Shown here piece by piece: positions 9,331 through 19,700 of a stretch of 64,000 nt of DNA. Under the pieces are notes generated by a model. The model saw only the letters and a program-made list of their open reading frames with translations, did no database searches and was not told the DNA's origin. The stretch lies in the NCBI GenBank assembly GCA_029256705.1, contig JAQSXK010000001.1, positions 186,001 through 250,000 on the forward strand, read 5' to 3'. Position 1 is the first letter of the stretch. Every line of letters starts with the position of its first letter. Source of the stretch: Clostridia bacterium. Its GTDB lineage: Bacteria > Bacillota > Clostridia > TANB77 > CAG-465. Both the position numbers and the translations under genes were made by a program.

Positions 9331-9361
9331 ATTATATAAAATAATTATGAAGATTTTATGT
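9331..9361 (-). promoter_or_regulatory. Promoter with putative response-regulator operator of the copper operon
   Basis: Minus-strand ACATAAAATCTTCATAAT (9344-9361), then 7 nt, then the -10 box TATAAT (9331-9336). It is identical to the element at 3158-3175. The CATAA direct repeat with 11-bp period replaces a normal -35 box, suggesting activation by the locus-encoded OmpR-type regulator. Confidence 0.7.
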
Positions 9362-9405
9362 AGTTAATAAAAATACTTAAAATTTAAGCATAAAATTAAG
9401 TAATA

Positions 9406-9975
9406 TTACTTTAAAATTCCACCTAGACCTATTTCATCTGCAACAGCGTTCATTCCGTTTATTGTTTCACTAATTATATAATCTAAATTTTCACCTAACA
9501 TAATTGATCCTGCTGTAATTATATCCCTATTTACACCAGAAGCAAAACCTTTTTGTTTCCACTTTTTATTTACAGAAGTTAAATCTACTTCAGCTAAACT
9601 TTTATTCGGTTTCATAAGTGCTATAGCAGTTATGAATCCAGTTAATTCATCAATTGTGTATAATACCATTTCCATTTTTTGTGTTGGTTTTATATCACTA
9701 CAAATATTATATCCATGACTTTGCACAGCGTGTATATAATCTTCATCAAATCCATTCTCTCTCATAATTTCTACACATTTCAAACAATGTTGATCTGGAT
9801 ACATTTCATAATCTATATCATGTATTAAACCAACTATTCCCCATTTTTCAATATCTTCATTATATATTTTAGCAAAATGTCTCATCACAGATTCTACTGC
9901 TAACCCGTGCTTTATTAAATTTTTACTTTTTGTATATTTATTTAAAAGTTCAAATGCAACTTCTCTTCTATCCAT
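9406..9975 (-). CDS. HD-domain phosphohydrolase-like protein
   Basis: A 189-residue cytoplasmic protein with an HD motif in LIHDIDYEMYPDQH, an upstream histidine (LIKHGLAVESVMRH) and a downstream histidine-rich helix (IHAVQSHGYN), the metal-ligand pattern of HD hydrolases. A later aspartate (LYTIDELTGFITA) completes the fold. This small type is widespread and uncharacterised in Firmicutes; its substrate is unknown. It stands alone between the copper operon and the PAP2 gene, with an AAGGAG site before ATG 9975. Confidence 0.85.
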   Translation of the reverse strand: MDRREVAFELLNKYTKSKNLIKHGLAVESVMRHFAKIYNEDIEKWGIVGLIHDIDYEMYPDQHCLKCVEIMRENGFDEDYIHAVQSHGYNICSDIKPTQKMEMVLYTIDELTGFITAIALMKPNKSLAEVDLTSVNKKWKQKGFASGVNRDIITAGSIMLGENLDYIISETINGMNAVADEIGLGGILK

Positions 9976-10035
9976 ATATATTACTCCTTTTTTATTATAC
10001 TATTATATCACTAAATACAAACAAGTGCAATAAAA

Positions 10036-10064
10036 AATCACCTCATATTATTTATGAAGTGATT
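10036..10064 (-). terminator. Terminator of the PAP2 gene
   Basis: A 12-bp inverted repeat (10036-10047 / 10053-10064, one mismatch) is followed on the minus strand by a TTTTTTA run. It sits 9 bp past the stop at 10073. Confidence 0.75.
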
Positions 10065-10072
10065 AATATAAT

Positions 10073-10729
10073 TTAATTTTTTGCAAATATTTTATTTCTA
10101 GTCAGTACATGTACAAATAATATCAAGTAAGCAATAGATATACAAAATCCCTCTACAACATCACTAGCATAATGAACTCCTAGATATATTCTACTTATTC
10201 CAATTAAGAAAACTAATATGGAAAATATAGATATTAATGTCCATTTAAAATAATTATTTTTAACATATCTATATACAAGAAATATTATGAGACCATAAAA
10301 AGCCATACTAACCATAGAATGTCCACTTGGAAAACTATATCCTGTTTCATCTATAATTCTAAATCCTGTTGGTCTTGGTCTACTTACTATATTTTTAATT
10401 ATCATATTTATTACTGTTATTATAACTAAATTTAGTGTCATTACTTTTCCATAAATTTTATCTTTTAAAAATACAAAAGATAAAACACATAAAGTTGTCA
10501 CTGTAATTGCACTACCTAAACTTGTAATCATTTTTAAAAACATTGTCATTTTAGGCGAAATAATAATCGATATATATTTATATACATAATCGTCAAATAT
10601 ATATATTTCATTATCAAATAAATTCTCTACTATTACAAAACAAATTAATAGCATAAATATAACTACTATCCATCTAAAATTTTGTTTTGTTATTCTTAAA
10701 ATTTTTGCTGTAACCTCTTTTAACTTCAT
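10073..10729 (-). CDS. PAP2-family membrane phosphatase
   Basis: A 218-residue integral membrane protein with the three PAP2 motifs: K..SRPRP, PSGHS and SRIYLGVHYASD. These supply the catalytic histidines and aspartate for phosphate-ester hydrolysis at the outer membrane face. It has six predicted helices. Likely substrates are undecaprenyl pyrophosphate or a lipid phosphate, but PAP2 motifs do not discriminate. It is monocistronic, flanked by terminators on both sides. Confidence 0.9.
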   Translation of the reverse strand: MKLKEVTAKILRITKQNFRWIVVIFMLLICFVIVENLFDNEIYIFDDYVYKYISIIISPKMTMFLKMITSLGSAITVTTLCVLSFVFLKDKIYGKVMTLNLVIITVINMIIKNIVSRPRPTGFRIIDETGYSFPSGHSMVSMAFYGLIIFLVYRYVKNNYFKWTLISIFSILVFLIGISRIYLGVHYASDVVEGFCISIAYLILFVHVLTRNKIFAKN

Positions 10730-10803
10730 ATAAGCACCTACCCACTAATTTGATTATTATATGTATGTAGATTATTATATAACTATTAATGAAAAAATTC
10801 AAT

Positions 10804-10835
10804 AAAAACACTTCATATTTTAATGAAATGTTTTT
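10804..10835. terminator. Hairpin with T-runs on both sides
   Basis: Arms 10804-10816 and 10823-10835 (one mismatch) with a following TTTTTTTT run on the plus strand and TTATTG on the minus strand. It lies 40 bp beyond the SIS-gene terminator, upstream of the PAP2 gene. Confidence 0.5.
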
Positions 10836-10876
10836 ATTTTTTTTAGATATTATAGTTTTATGAAAATTTATAAAAG

Positions 10877-10904
10877 AAAGCACCTACATATCTGTAAGTG
10901 CTTT
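10877..10904 (-). terminator. Terminator of the SIS-domain gene
   Basis: A 12-bp stem (10877-10888 / 10893-10904, one wobble) with a GATA loop and a following CTTTTA on the minus strand. The arm core AAAGCACTTACA is shared with the terminator at 13711-13753. Confidence 0.75.
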
Positions 10905-10921
10905 TATTACTTAATAAACAT

Positions 10922-12061
10922 TTAAAATTTTCCTACGTAATTAAATAATGCTTTTGGTTCTTCTGGAAATGGTTGCAAAGGTTTAGATATATCTACACCG
11001 AGCTGTTCTCCTATCGCAACAATTAAATATGGTAATTTTGTCATAACCTCTATATTCCACTGATTAAGTGTAAATGCGCATGAACTAATTCTAAGAAATG
11101 GAGTATCTAATTTAACAGACATTTTTTCTACAAAAGTTTCTAATTCTTTATCATAAGGCGTTCTATATACTCCTTCCTCTATTGAATTTTCTGGTATATT
11201 AATCCCAATTGCAAATTTTGTTAGAATTATATTAAGACCGGATCTTAGATTATATAACGATACATACCTACCATGAGAAAAGTTCTTTTTTTCATGAAGT
11301 ATAACATTTGCAATTCCAGATTCAGTAAATTTACTCTCAATATCATATGCAGCGGGCATTGTGTCCCATTCATAAAATACATTGATTATAGGGGTCTGCT
11401 TTAATGAATTGGATATTTTTAATAAATCCAACTTTTCTACAAACGACTTACCTTCATTAAAACATTCCTGATTTTCACTTTTAGAATCACCCTCCAAATC
11501 ATCAAAAATAACAATTGGTGATAATGTAGAAGCCATTGAAATCATACCACGTTCATTTCCAGTATTATCTTTTTTGTTATAGTAAGAAATAATGTTAGTA
11601 GATATACTGTTGAAATTCGGATACATTTCTTCCAACTCCCATTTGACAGCCTTACTAATAAGCAAAAATTGGATTCCACATGCAACACATACTTCATATA
11701 CATTTTTAATATCCGGAGTTTTACCAGAATACGAAATAGCAACTACCAAATGGTAATAAGGTTTATAATCACAATTTCCAACATGAGAAAATTGTGTTAA
11801 AATTCGTATTGCAGTCTGAGGCGTAACAGCTTCTATATCTGATGTTCTACAATCGTCGGATAATACTTGTTTTGCTAACAAAGCTGCAGGAAAAGAACCA
11901 CCAGCGCCAACAATTAACATTTTAGTTGGCTTATAATTATTTTCCTCTTTAATTTCCCATAACAATTTTCCCAATTCAGATGTTGCATTTGTTTCTTCTG
12001 CAAGTAAAACCCTCTGTGGCATTAACCGAAGTTGCTCTGAGCTTACAAATTTACCTTCCAT
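10922..12061 (-). CDS. SIS-domain (sugar isomerase-type) protein
   Basis: A 379-residue protein. ATG 12061 (MEGKFVSSEQLRL) follows an AGGAGGA site; the longer frame upstream has none. The N-terminal half holds an SIS fold: LIVGAGGSFPAALLA, then VAISYSGKTPD, the phosphosugar-binding serine/threonine loop. A second SIS-like half may follow (TPIINVFYEWDTMPAAYDIE, KKNFSHGR). This resembles isomerase domains of glucosamine-6-phosphate synthase relatives, but with no glutaminase domain. It is alone between terminators. Codon use and base composition seem richer in G/C than in its neighbours, so transfer is possible. Substrate unknown. Confidence 0.7.
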   Translation of the reverse strand: MEGKFVSSEQLRLMPQRVLLAEETNATSELGKLLWEIKEENNYKPTKMLIVGAGGSFPAALLAKQVLSDDCRTSDIEAVTPQTAIRILTQFSHVGNCDYKPYYHLVVAISYSGKTPDIKNVYEVCVACGIQFLLISKAVKWELEEMYPNFNSISTNIISYYNKKDNTGNERGMISMASTLSPIVIFDDLEGDSKSENQECFNEGKSFVEKLDLLKISNSLKQTPIINVFYEWDTMPAAYDIESKFTESGIANVILHEKKNFSHGRYVSLYNLRSGLNIILTKFAIGINIPENSIEEGVYRTPYDKELETFVEKMSVKLDTPFLRISSCAFTLNQWNIEVMTKLPYLIVAIGEQLGVDISKPLQPFPEEPKALFNYVGKF

Positions 12062-12185
12062 ACTAATCCTCCTAAATATAATTATTTTAAGAATTCTAAT
12101 CTTTAATGCAATTATTATATCACAAAATAGGCTGTTTTTCAATGTATAATTAATACTTAATAAATTATATGGAAAATTAATACAA

Positions 12186-13094
12186 TTATTTTCTCTTTAG
12201 TAGATATTTATCTCTTATAGTTTCTTTAACATTATCTTTTATAGTTGCTCCGCTTTGCTTTAAATCCTCTTTTGCATCCTGTATTTCTTCTTTTATTTGT
12301 TTTTTCCTTTGCTCAATTAAAGCTTGTTTTTCTTCGGATGTTAAATTAGATTTATCCACACCTTTTAACAATGCTTCTTTTTCTTGTTGCAATTTAACTT
12401 TTGCTTCTGCAATCCTTTGAGTTTTTATATCTTTAAACTCTTGTTTTGCCTCTTTATATGCATTTTTAACTTCTTCTCTTCTATTTACTGCTTGAATTTT
12501 TATTTTTGCTTGTATTTCTTTTATAGATAATTTTACTAAATCACTCTCTACTAATGTACTATCTAATTTCATTGCTCTTGCCACTAATAACATTTTCCCA
12601 TAAGGTATGCTATATGAGTCAGCTTTGGCTTTTAACTCATCATCTAAACCATTTTCCACTACTAGCGTATAAATTTTTCTTGATTCAAAATGAGAATTAA
12701 GTTTATCTACTATTTTTTTATTTAAATTTATTCTTTTAGTTTCATCTTCTGTATAACTTGTAACATTAACTGCATTAGTATCACTTACTTCTGTTATATA
12801 ACCCAATTTAACAGCCTCATCTATAATTATTCCTGTAGCATCCTCTATAGGTTTACCAACTAAATTAAGATCATTATATGCAATATCTGCATCTTCATTT
12901 AATGTAACTGTATCTACGACAGTATCATTTTCATCAACAGCAAGTTCAACACTTGGGTTTATATCTAAAGTTACATAAGAAACTGCCTTCTGTGCTTCTA
13001 TATTTGCCATTAAAATATCTCTTTTAGTATACACAACGTAGCTAATCACTAAAACCACTAATAAAACAACGATTAAAATAATTTTATTTTTCAT
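12186..13094 (-). CDS. RsgI-like extracytoplasmic domain protein (anti-sigma N-terminus absent)
   Basis: A 302-residue membrane protein with a transmembrane helix at residues 4-22, an RsgI-type extracellular domain (YVTLDINPSVELAVDEND..., LVGKPIEDATGIIIDEAVKLGYI), then a long Lys/Glu/Gln-rich coiled coil (about 195-300). True RsgI proteins carry an N-terminal cytoplasmic anti-sigma domain and pair with SigI. Here only three residues precede the helix and no sigma factor is adjacent. It may be a stand-alone cell-surface sensor or self-cleaving stalk. An AAAGGGTG site precedes ATG 13094. Confidence 0.75.
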   Translation of the reverse strand: MKNKIILIVVLLVVLVISYVVYTKRDILMANIEAQKAVSYVTLDINPSVELAVDENDTVVDTVTLNEDADIAYNDLNLVGKPIEDATGIIIDEAVKLGYITEVSDTNAVNVTSYTEDETKRINLNKKIVDKLNSHFESRKIYTLVVENGLDDELKAKADSYSIPYGKMLLVARAMKLDSTLVESDLVKLSIKEIQAKIKIQAVNRREEVKNAYKEAKQEFKDIKTQRIAEAKVKLQQEKEALLKGVDKSNLTSEEKQALIEQRKKQIKEEIQDAKEDLKQSGATIKDNVKETIRDKYLLKRK

Positions 13095-13223
13095 AATTTA
13101 TCACCCTTTTACCTTTCATTTGTATTATACCATAAACTAAAATTAATTCAAGAATGAAATAAATATTATTTTAAATTTTTTTAACTATTTTTATATAAAC
13201 AACATCCATTTTTAGCCAAAATC
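13095..13223. other. AT-rich intergenic stretch upstream of the divergent promoter
   Basis: No coding signal is visible between the RsgI-like gene start and the plus-strand promoter at 13224. It presumably holds the RsgI-like gene's own promoter on the minus strand, but I see no convincing -35/-10 pair. Confidence 0.4.
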
Positions 13224-13251
13224 TTGAAAATTCTGTATTTAGTGGTATAAT
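13224..13251 (+). promoter_or_regulatory. SigA-type promoter of the 75-residue orphan gene
   Basis: TTGAAA (13224-13229), 16-nt spacer, TATAAT (13246-13251). It predicts a start near 13258 and a leader of about 205 nt before ATG 13465. Confidence 0.7.
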
Positions 13252-13297
13252 TAATATGAGTTCAATTTTATATTACCAAGAGATTTCGAGGTAAAAG

Positions 13298-13333
13298 ATG
13301 CATTATTATTTATTAAATTTAAAAGTAGGTTAA
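13298..13333 (+). CDS. Possible 11-residue leader peptide
   Basis: In the long leader a GAGGT site (13288-13292) lies 5 nt before ATG 13298. The frame encodes MHYYLLNLKVG and then TAA. Short inverted arms (13323-13328 / 13354-13359) overlap its end. This could be a regulatory leader peptide for the downstream gene; the evidence is the good site plus the promoter position. Confidence 0.4.
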   Translation: MHYYLLNLKVG

Positions 13334-13464
13334 TCTATAACATTATTTTACATCTACTTAGGATTTATTAATAAACGTGTACGTCGATTACTCTATATAC
13401 CAATATTTTTTGAAATATAGAATTGTATCTAAAATTAATAATAGCATTTAGGAGGTTTGTTTTT

Positions 13465-13692
13465 ATGGGAGACTCGGCATTAGAACTTTTTTACTTAATA
13501 CTATCCCAGTACGGAATGTATGAAACCTTTTTTGATTGGGCAAAGAAAGAAAAATTATTACCTAAGAAAAGGTGGATACGAAGAAGAAATATAGAACAGG
13601 AAGAACAAATGTTATATGATGCAGTTCTTAAATTTATTGAAACAGATATTCCGCCACAAGAGTTAAAGGATGAAATATCATTATACAGTTAA
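13465..13692 (+). CDS. Unknown 75-residue basic/acidic small protein
   Basis: The start at ATG 13465 (MGDSALELFYLILSQYGM) has an AGGAGG site at 13450-13455; an ATG 42 nt upstream has none. The protein is soluble, with a charged middle (KKEKLLPKKRWIRRR) and an acidic C-terminus, suggesting nucleic-acid or protein contact. No family is recognised. It is a single plus-strand unit in a minus-strand region, with its own promoter and perfect terminator. Confidence 0.75.
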   Translation: MGDSALELFYLILSQYGMYETFFDWAKKEKLLPKKRWIRRRNIEQEEQMLYDAVLKFIETDIPPQELKDEISLYS

Positions 13693-13710
13693 AAAAGCGT
13701 ACAAAAGTAA

Positions 13711-13753
13711 CTAAAACAAAGCACTTACAAACTATGTAAGTGCTTTGTTTTAG
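13711..13753. terminator. Perfect 19-bp hairpin terminator shared by converging genes
   Basis: Arms 13711-13729 and 13735-13753 with a 5-nt loop. It ends the plus-strand 75-residue gene and the minus-strand giant LRR gene. Confidence 0.85.
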
Positions 13754-13784
13754 TTTATTTTTATTATTTAAAATAAATATATTT

Positions 13785-16700
13785 TTAAGATATATAATTT
13801 CTATATAAATAATAATATAATTTATTTTTATATGTGTTTACAACTGAATTTGGTACATCTATAGTAAGTCCAGAATTTATTGGAAATACTCCACTACCCA
13901 ATAATATTGGAGGAACAGTTCCACTAAAATTAATTCCTGTTAAGGAAGTACAATTATCGAAGCTATTACTAGATATAGCTACTACTGATGCAGGTATTGT
14001 AATAGTTCGTATAACACTTGAACCAGAAAATGCACCTATACCTATAACTTTAGTTGTACTTAACATACTATATGCATTTCCTGTTTTTGCATTTGGATAT
14101 TTTATTAAAGTTTCATTACTAAAATCATATAAAACACCATTAGTTGCTTTAAAAAAAGTATTACTTGCATTAACATTTATAGTTCTAATTGATGTATTAC
14201 CTGCTAAAAATCCGTTTCCAACATTATTTAAGTACCTAGGTAATGTAATAGTTGTTAAATTAGTAGTATTGTCAAAAGTTGTTGCTGCTATAGATGTTAC
14301 ATTATATACATTACCACTTACATTAAATGATTCTGGAATAACTAATGTTGTATCATTTCCTGTATAAGATATTATTTCTATCTCGTTACTATTTATGACG
14401 TTATATGAAAATGATCCAGTATAAGTAACTCTTTCCATTACCTCATCTGGCCAAAGTGGAGCTGTAAATCCGGTAGCGCCAGTTGGTACAGAAATACTAT
14501 AATTATATAATCTCCATATTATAAATGTTCTATACGCAGGAAAACTATTTGCTCCAACAGTAGGTGCCTGCATTACACTTATTGTAAAGTTTGTATTTGG
14601 CCCTGCTGCTCCACCTACACCACCGTAATATGGATTATAAAAGGCATAATTTCCTATTGTAATTAAATCTTCGCCTAATATTACACTATTCATTCTACAG
14701 TTACTATTAAATGCATATTCATCAATAACCTTAACACCATTAAAAATTATATTAACCAAATATTCACAATCTTCAAAAGCATGTTTTCCTATGTATGCTA
14801 ATCTATTTGCTGTTAAGTTAGATATGTTTCTTCCTTTAAATGCATAATTTCCTATTGATATCACAGATGAAGATAATGTTGCTGACCATGTTTGTCCACC
14901 TACCTCAGCTACGTTATAGTATGCATATTCTCCTATTGAAATGACATTCATTGTTTGAGAGTTTACTGTAAATGAAGCTGGCACAGTATATCCAGTTGTT
15001 AAATTAGCACCATGATATTCAATTATTTCCCAACCAGTTACAGGTGAGTTATCTGAATTATTTTTAGTTACAGATTTTATAGAATATTCACCAATATCGA
15101 AAGTAAATGGTGATTGTATATAGCTTCCAATAATTATTCCTGTTCCATAAATATAATTTATAAATTCTGACGGCATAGAATTTTTATATGCATCCACATA
15201 AGTATAAACACTAGATAAGTTGCCATTAGGAACGTATATCCTAAGCCTATTTCCTATTTGTGTTCCAGCATTTAAAAATGCGTTAGATCCAAACACAATA
15301 TTCATAGTTCCTGATTCAGCATTACCTCTTGTAGAGCTGAAAAATATTTGTTCAATTGCAGTATCATTTTCAAATAGATTTTTACCTAGATTTGTTATTG
15401 TTCCTAAATTAACATAGTTTAGGTTACTATTTTCAGCAAAAGCATAATTTCCGGCAGTTGCTAAATTACTAAAACTAATACTTTGTAATTTATTACTTAT
15501 AAAAGCATAATCCCCTACTTTTGTTACATTATTTGCTGTAACAGAGCTTATTCCATTCAATGCATTAAATGCATAATTTCCTATATTAAGTAAATTCGAA
15601 TTAGATATTGCAAATGTATTATTTGGTACCATTTTAGCAAATTTATACGAATAGTCTCCTACTGATATTAAATTATATGTTTCATTATTTACAGTTAATG
15701 AATTTGGTAATGTATATGAACTCTCTATATCTGCTCCATGGTATTCTATTATTTCAAATCCATTTACATTTACAGAATTTGCATTTGTTTTTGTTACTTT
15801 TCTTACACTAAATACACCAATATCCCATGGTATATTAGCCTGTGAATAGTTGCCTATTATGGTACCTCTTGGATAGAAGTATTCTTTATATTCACTTGCA
15901 AATAGAGTTTTATATGTATCTGAGTATTGTAATCCATTTGAAGCTATTGCATCTGTTACATATATTCTAAGTCTGTTATTTGTTAAATTTCCAACATCAG
16001 TTATAGCAGTATTATTATATGATAAATTTAAATCCGTAGCTTCAAAAAATATCTGCTCTAATCTATCCAAATTGTATAAAGCATTTGCACCCATATGTTT
16101 TACAGTTCCTAAATTTATGCTATACAAAGTTAACATATTAGATAATGCATATTCTCCTATAGAATTTAATTTACTAAAACTTGCATTAGTAAGCGAAGAA
16201 TCTTCAAAAGCATGATCACCTAATGTAACTAATGAATTTGCAATTATAGAGTTTATACCTTTTGTTCCCTTGAATGCATTATTACCAATCTTAAGTAAAT
16301 AATTGCTATTTATATCTACACTTAGACCAGTTTCCAAAGTAGTGTGAATAAATGCGTTATCCCCAACAGATATTACATTTAGCGATAAACTGTCTACATT
16401 TATTGAGGTTGGAAATACATATCCACTTTGTAAATTTTGTCCGTGATATTCTATTATTTCAAATCCATTTACATTAACACCGTTTGCATTTTTTAAATCT
16501 ACAACTTTAACAGTAAATTCTCCAATATCAAAAGGAATAGGTGCGTTTATATAACTTCCGACCATTATACCTTTTTCATATACGTATCCTTTATACTGTG
16601 GCAATACCATCTTATAAAAATCTACGCTTGCTGGATCGTTTGGTACATATATTCTAAATCTATTATTAGCATTAATTCCTATGTTTGAAAAATTTAGTTC

Positions 16701-19700
16701 ATTAATATTCATATTATTTACATCATCACAGCTGAAAAATAATTGTTCAAGGTTTATATTATTAGATATTGCATTTTCGCCAATTACACTTGCCTTACCT
16801 ATATTTAAACTATATAATGTACTAATATTAGCAAATGCTTCTTTACCAATTGAATATAAATTATCAAAAACTGCTTTAGTTAATCTTGTAGAGGTAAATG
16901 CATACTCACCTATTGTTTTAACTTTTGGAGCATTTATTGAATTAATTTTTAATCCATAAAATGCTTTGTTCCCAATGTTTATTATATTAGAATTATTTAA
17001 ATTTACACTGTTATTTAATGCAACTGTAGCATTTCTGTATGCATAATCACCTACTGAAATAACATTTTTAGTTATTTCATTTACAGTTAATGTATCTGGT
17101 ATATTATATGAGGAGGTTAAATCCGCTCCCTGATATGAAATAATTTCCCAACCATTTACGTTATTATTGTTATAATCTGTTAAATTTACTTCTTTTACTG
17201 TATATACACCAAAATTATATGGTATTGCTACATGAGTATAATTTCCTATTATTGATCCTTTTGTATATAAATATTGTTCATTTGAAGAAAATAATTTTTT
17301 ATACAAACTAAGATATGTATTTGATCCACTGCTAACACCATCCGGGACATAAATACGAAGTCTTCCATCTAGATATTTTCCCCACTCACTAAATACTGCT
17401 GTATCACCAACAGTTAAGTTAATAACTTCCGCATTATTCACAGTTTTTGTTGAAGTATTGTTAAAATACACCCTACCTATTTGTGAACAATTATATAAAG
17501 CTTTATCTCCAATTGATTGAACTTTTCCTAAATTAATTTCATATAAACTTGTATTATCCTTAAACGCATTACTTCCTAAACTTATAAGATTTTCTAATGT
17601 TACATTTTGTAATGGAACATTTTCAAAACAATTTTCACCTATTGTAGTGATATTATTTGCATTTAGATTAATCAATTTTGTATTGTAAAAAGAATAATTA
17701 CCTAATGAAACTATATTTTGCAAATTAATATCTATTATATTTCTACTATAAAATGCATTATCTTTTATAGTTTTTATTGAACTAGGTATACCAACTGTTG
17801 TTCCTGAAGTAGGTGTTATTATATCCCTAAATGACGAAAAACCTAACTCATTTACGATATATTGTTGATTATTATATGATATGTTACTTGGTATTGTAAA
17901 TGTGCTACCAACACTTATTCCACTTACAAATAGCGATATTCCAACTCCACCAACTGTATCATATATGAAATAGTTTTTTGAATCAGCTAAATGTGCTGTT
18001 CTACGTACATATTCACTTCCTATATTTGCTGCACTTTGGTAAAGATTTAATGAATACTCTGGAACGAAATATCTAGCACCTGCCTCGGTATTATCGAAAA
18101 CTTGACTTTCAATTGTTGGAGGATTTAATCCCTCAAATTTAATATATTTGGCACTAGTAAATGCTCTGGTTTCTATTTTTGATACTGTATCTGGAATTGT
18201 TAAAAAATTAAATTTCTCTATTCCACTTGAAGGAATTCTACCTATAGTATCATTTTCAAAAGCACCCGCACCTATTTCTACTAAAGTTTTTGGCAATATA
18301 ACAGTTCTTAAGCTTACCTTATTAGATAAAGCATTAGATGTAATTCTATCTACAGTACTGCCATCTTTTACTCTTGCATTAGCTATATCTAAATATTCTA
18401 ATACAGGCAGTTCATTACTTTTCAAAAACGTAAAGTTTGTATTTTCCATGTAGTTAGCATTAACTGTATATACTATTATTTTTTTTATACTTGCAATACT
18501 TGCCATTACATCTGGAGAATTAGCTTCAGTGAAATATTTAATAAATAAATTTCTAATTGTATCGTCCGCATTTCTTATATATACTATATATGCATTTTCT
18601 TCTCCAACTACGGGTATTACAGAATCTATTATATCTGTATAAGAGATATCTGCTTGTCCAAAATTGTCTGACCCACCAACTGTAATATCTGAGGATGCTA
18701 CACCTTTTACTATCAAAGTGTTACCATTATTTGGCCCTTTATATGGAGTTGCATTTGTAGGTAGTAGTATTGATTTACCCCCCTCAATTCCTCTTATTAT
18801 ATTTAAGTTATATATATATATTTGTGGTTTAGTAAATGATTCTAACAACCTCATATTTTGAAACTGAACTTGAACTATACTTCCATTATTAAGTATTTCT
18901 ATATTTGTTGAATTAGGTTCAGCTATTACATTACCCACAATAACCCCTGGTGCTATTGTAAGTCTTGTATTTGACATTATATTTAAATCAGCTGGAATAT
19001 TGCCAATTTTATTATTTATAATTCTAACATTATCTAGTAAAATTCCATCTTCTTCTTCATTTTGCAAACCATTTAAAGTTATTTTACCACCAACATATAT
19101 ATCGTATGTTCCATTTTCACCAATTAAATGAACTTTACTTTTTGGAGTATTAATAAATAACTGATTACCAACATCGATTTGGCCAGTACCCGAGGTATTA
19201 ATATTTAAATCCCCAAGTTCAACAAAATCATAAACTAAATCACCTGTTACAATAAGTTTATATCCATTTAAATCTAAGTTTATTCTTCTAGATATATCTA
19301 CTGATCCTTCTATAGTCATATTAGATATTAATTTAATTGTATCTCCTGGTACAGCATTGCTAATTGCATTTCTAAATTGTAATTCGTTTTCTACTTGCCA
19401 TACTTCACCTTCTGAAGGCCCATCCATGTTTGCACCAACCTGTGTTACATATACATTTGTATGAAGAGATAAAGCTTCATTTGCGTATAAAGAGCTATTT
19501 GCAGTTGAATACATACCATAATCTATTCTAAAATATCTTTTATTATTTTCGGCAAATTCTGGATCTAAATCTATAATACCATTTGTAATTGAGTTTCCTA
19601 TAGTTGAAAGATTAGATACAGGCAATGAACTATCAAACTCAACATTATCTGAAAGAGGATTTGCAGCTGCATATGATTTTAATTTTGTATCATTTTGAGC

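Noticed and set aside
13251-13464. A known riboswitch in the long leader
   Set aside because: I could not match SAM, THF, c-di-GMP or cobalamin conserved cores; only short inverted arms and a leader peptide frame are visible.
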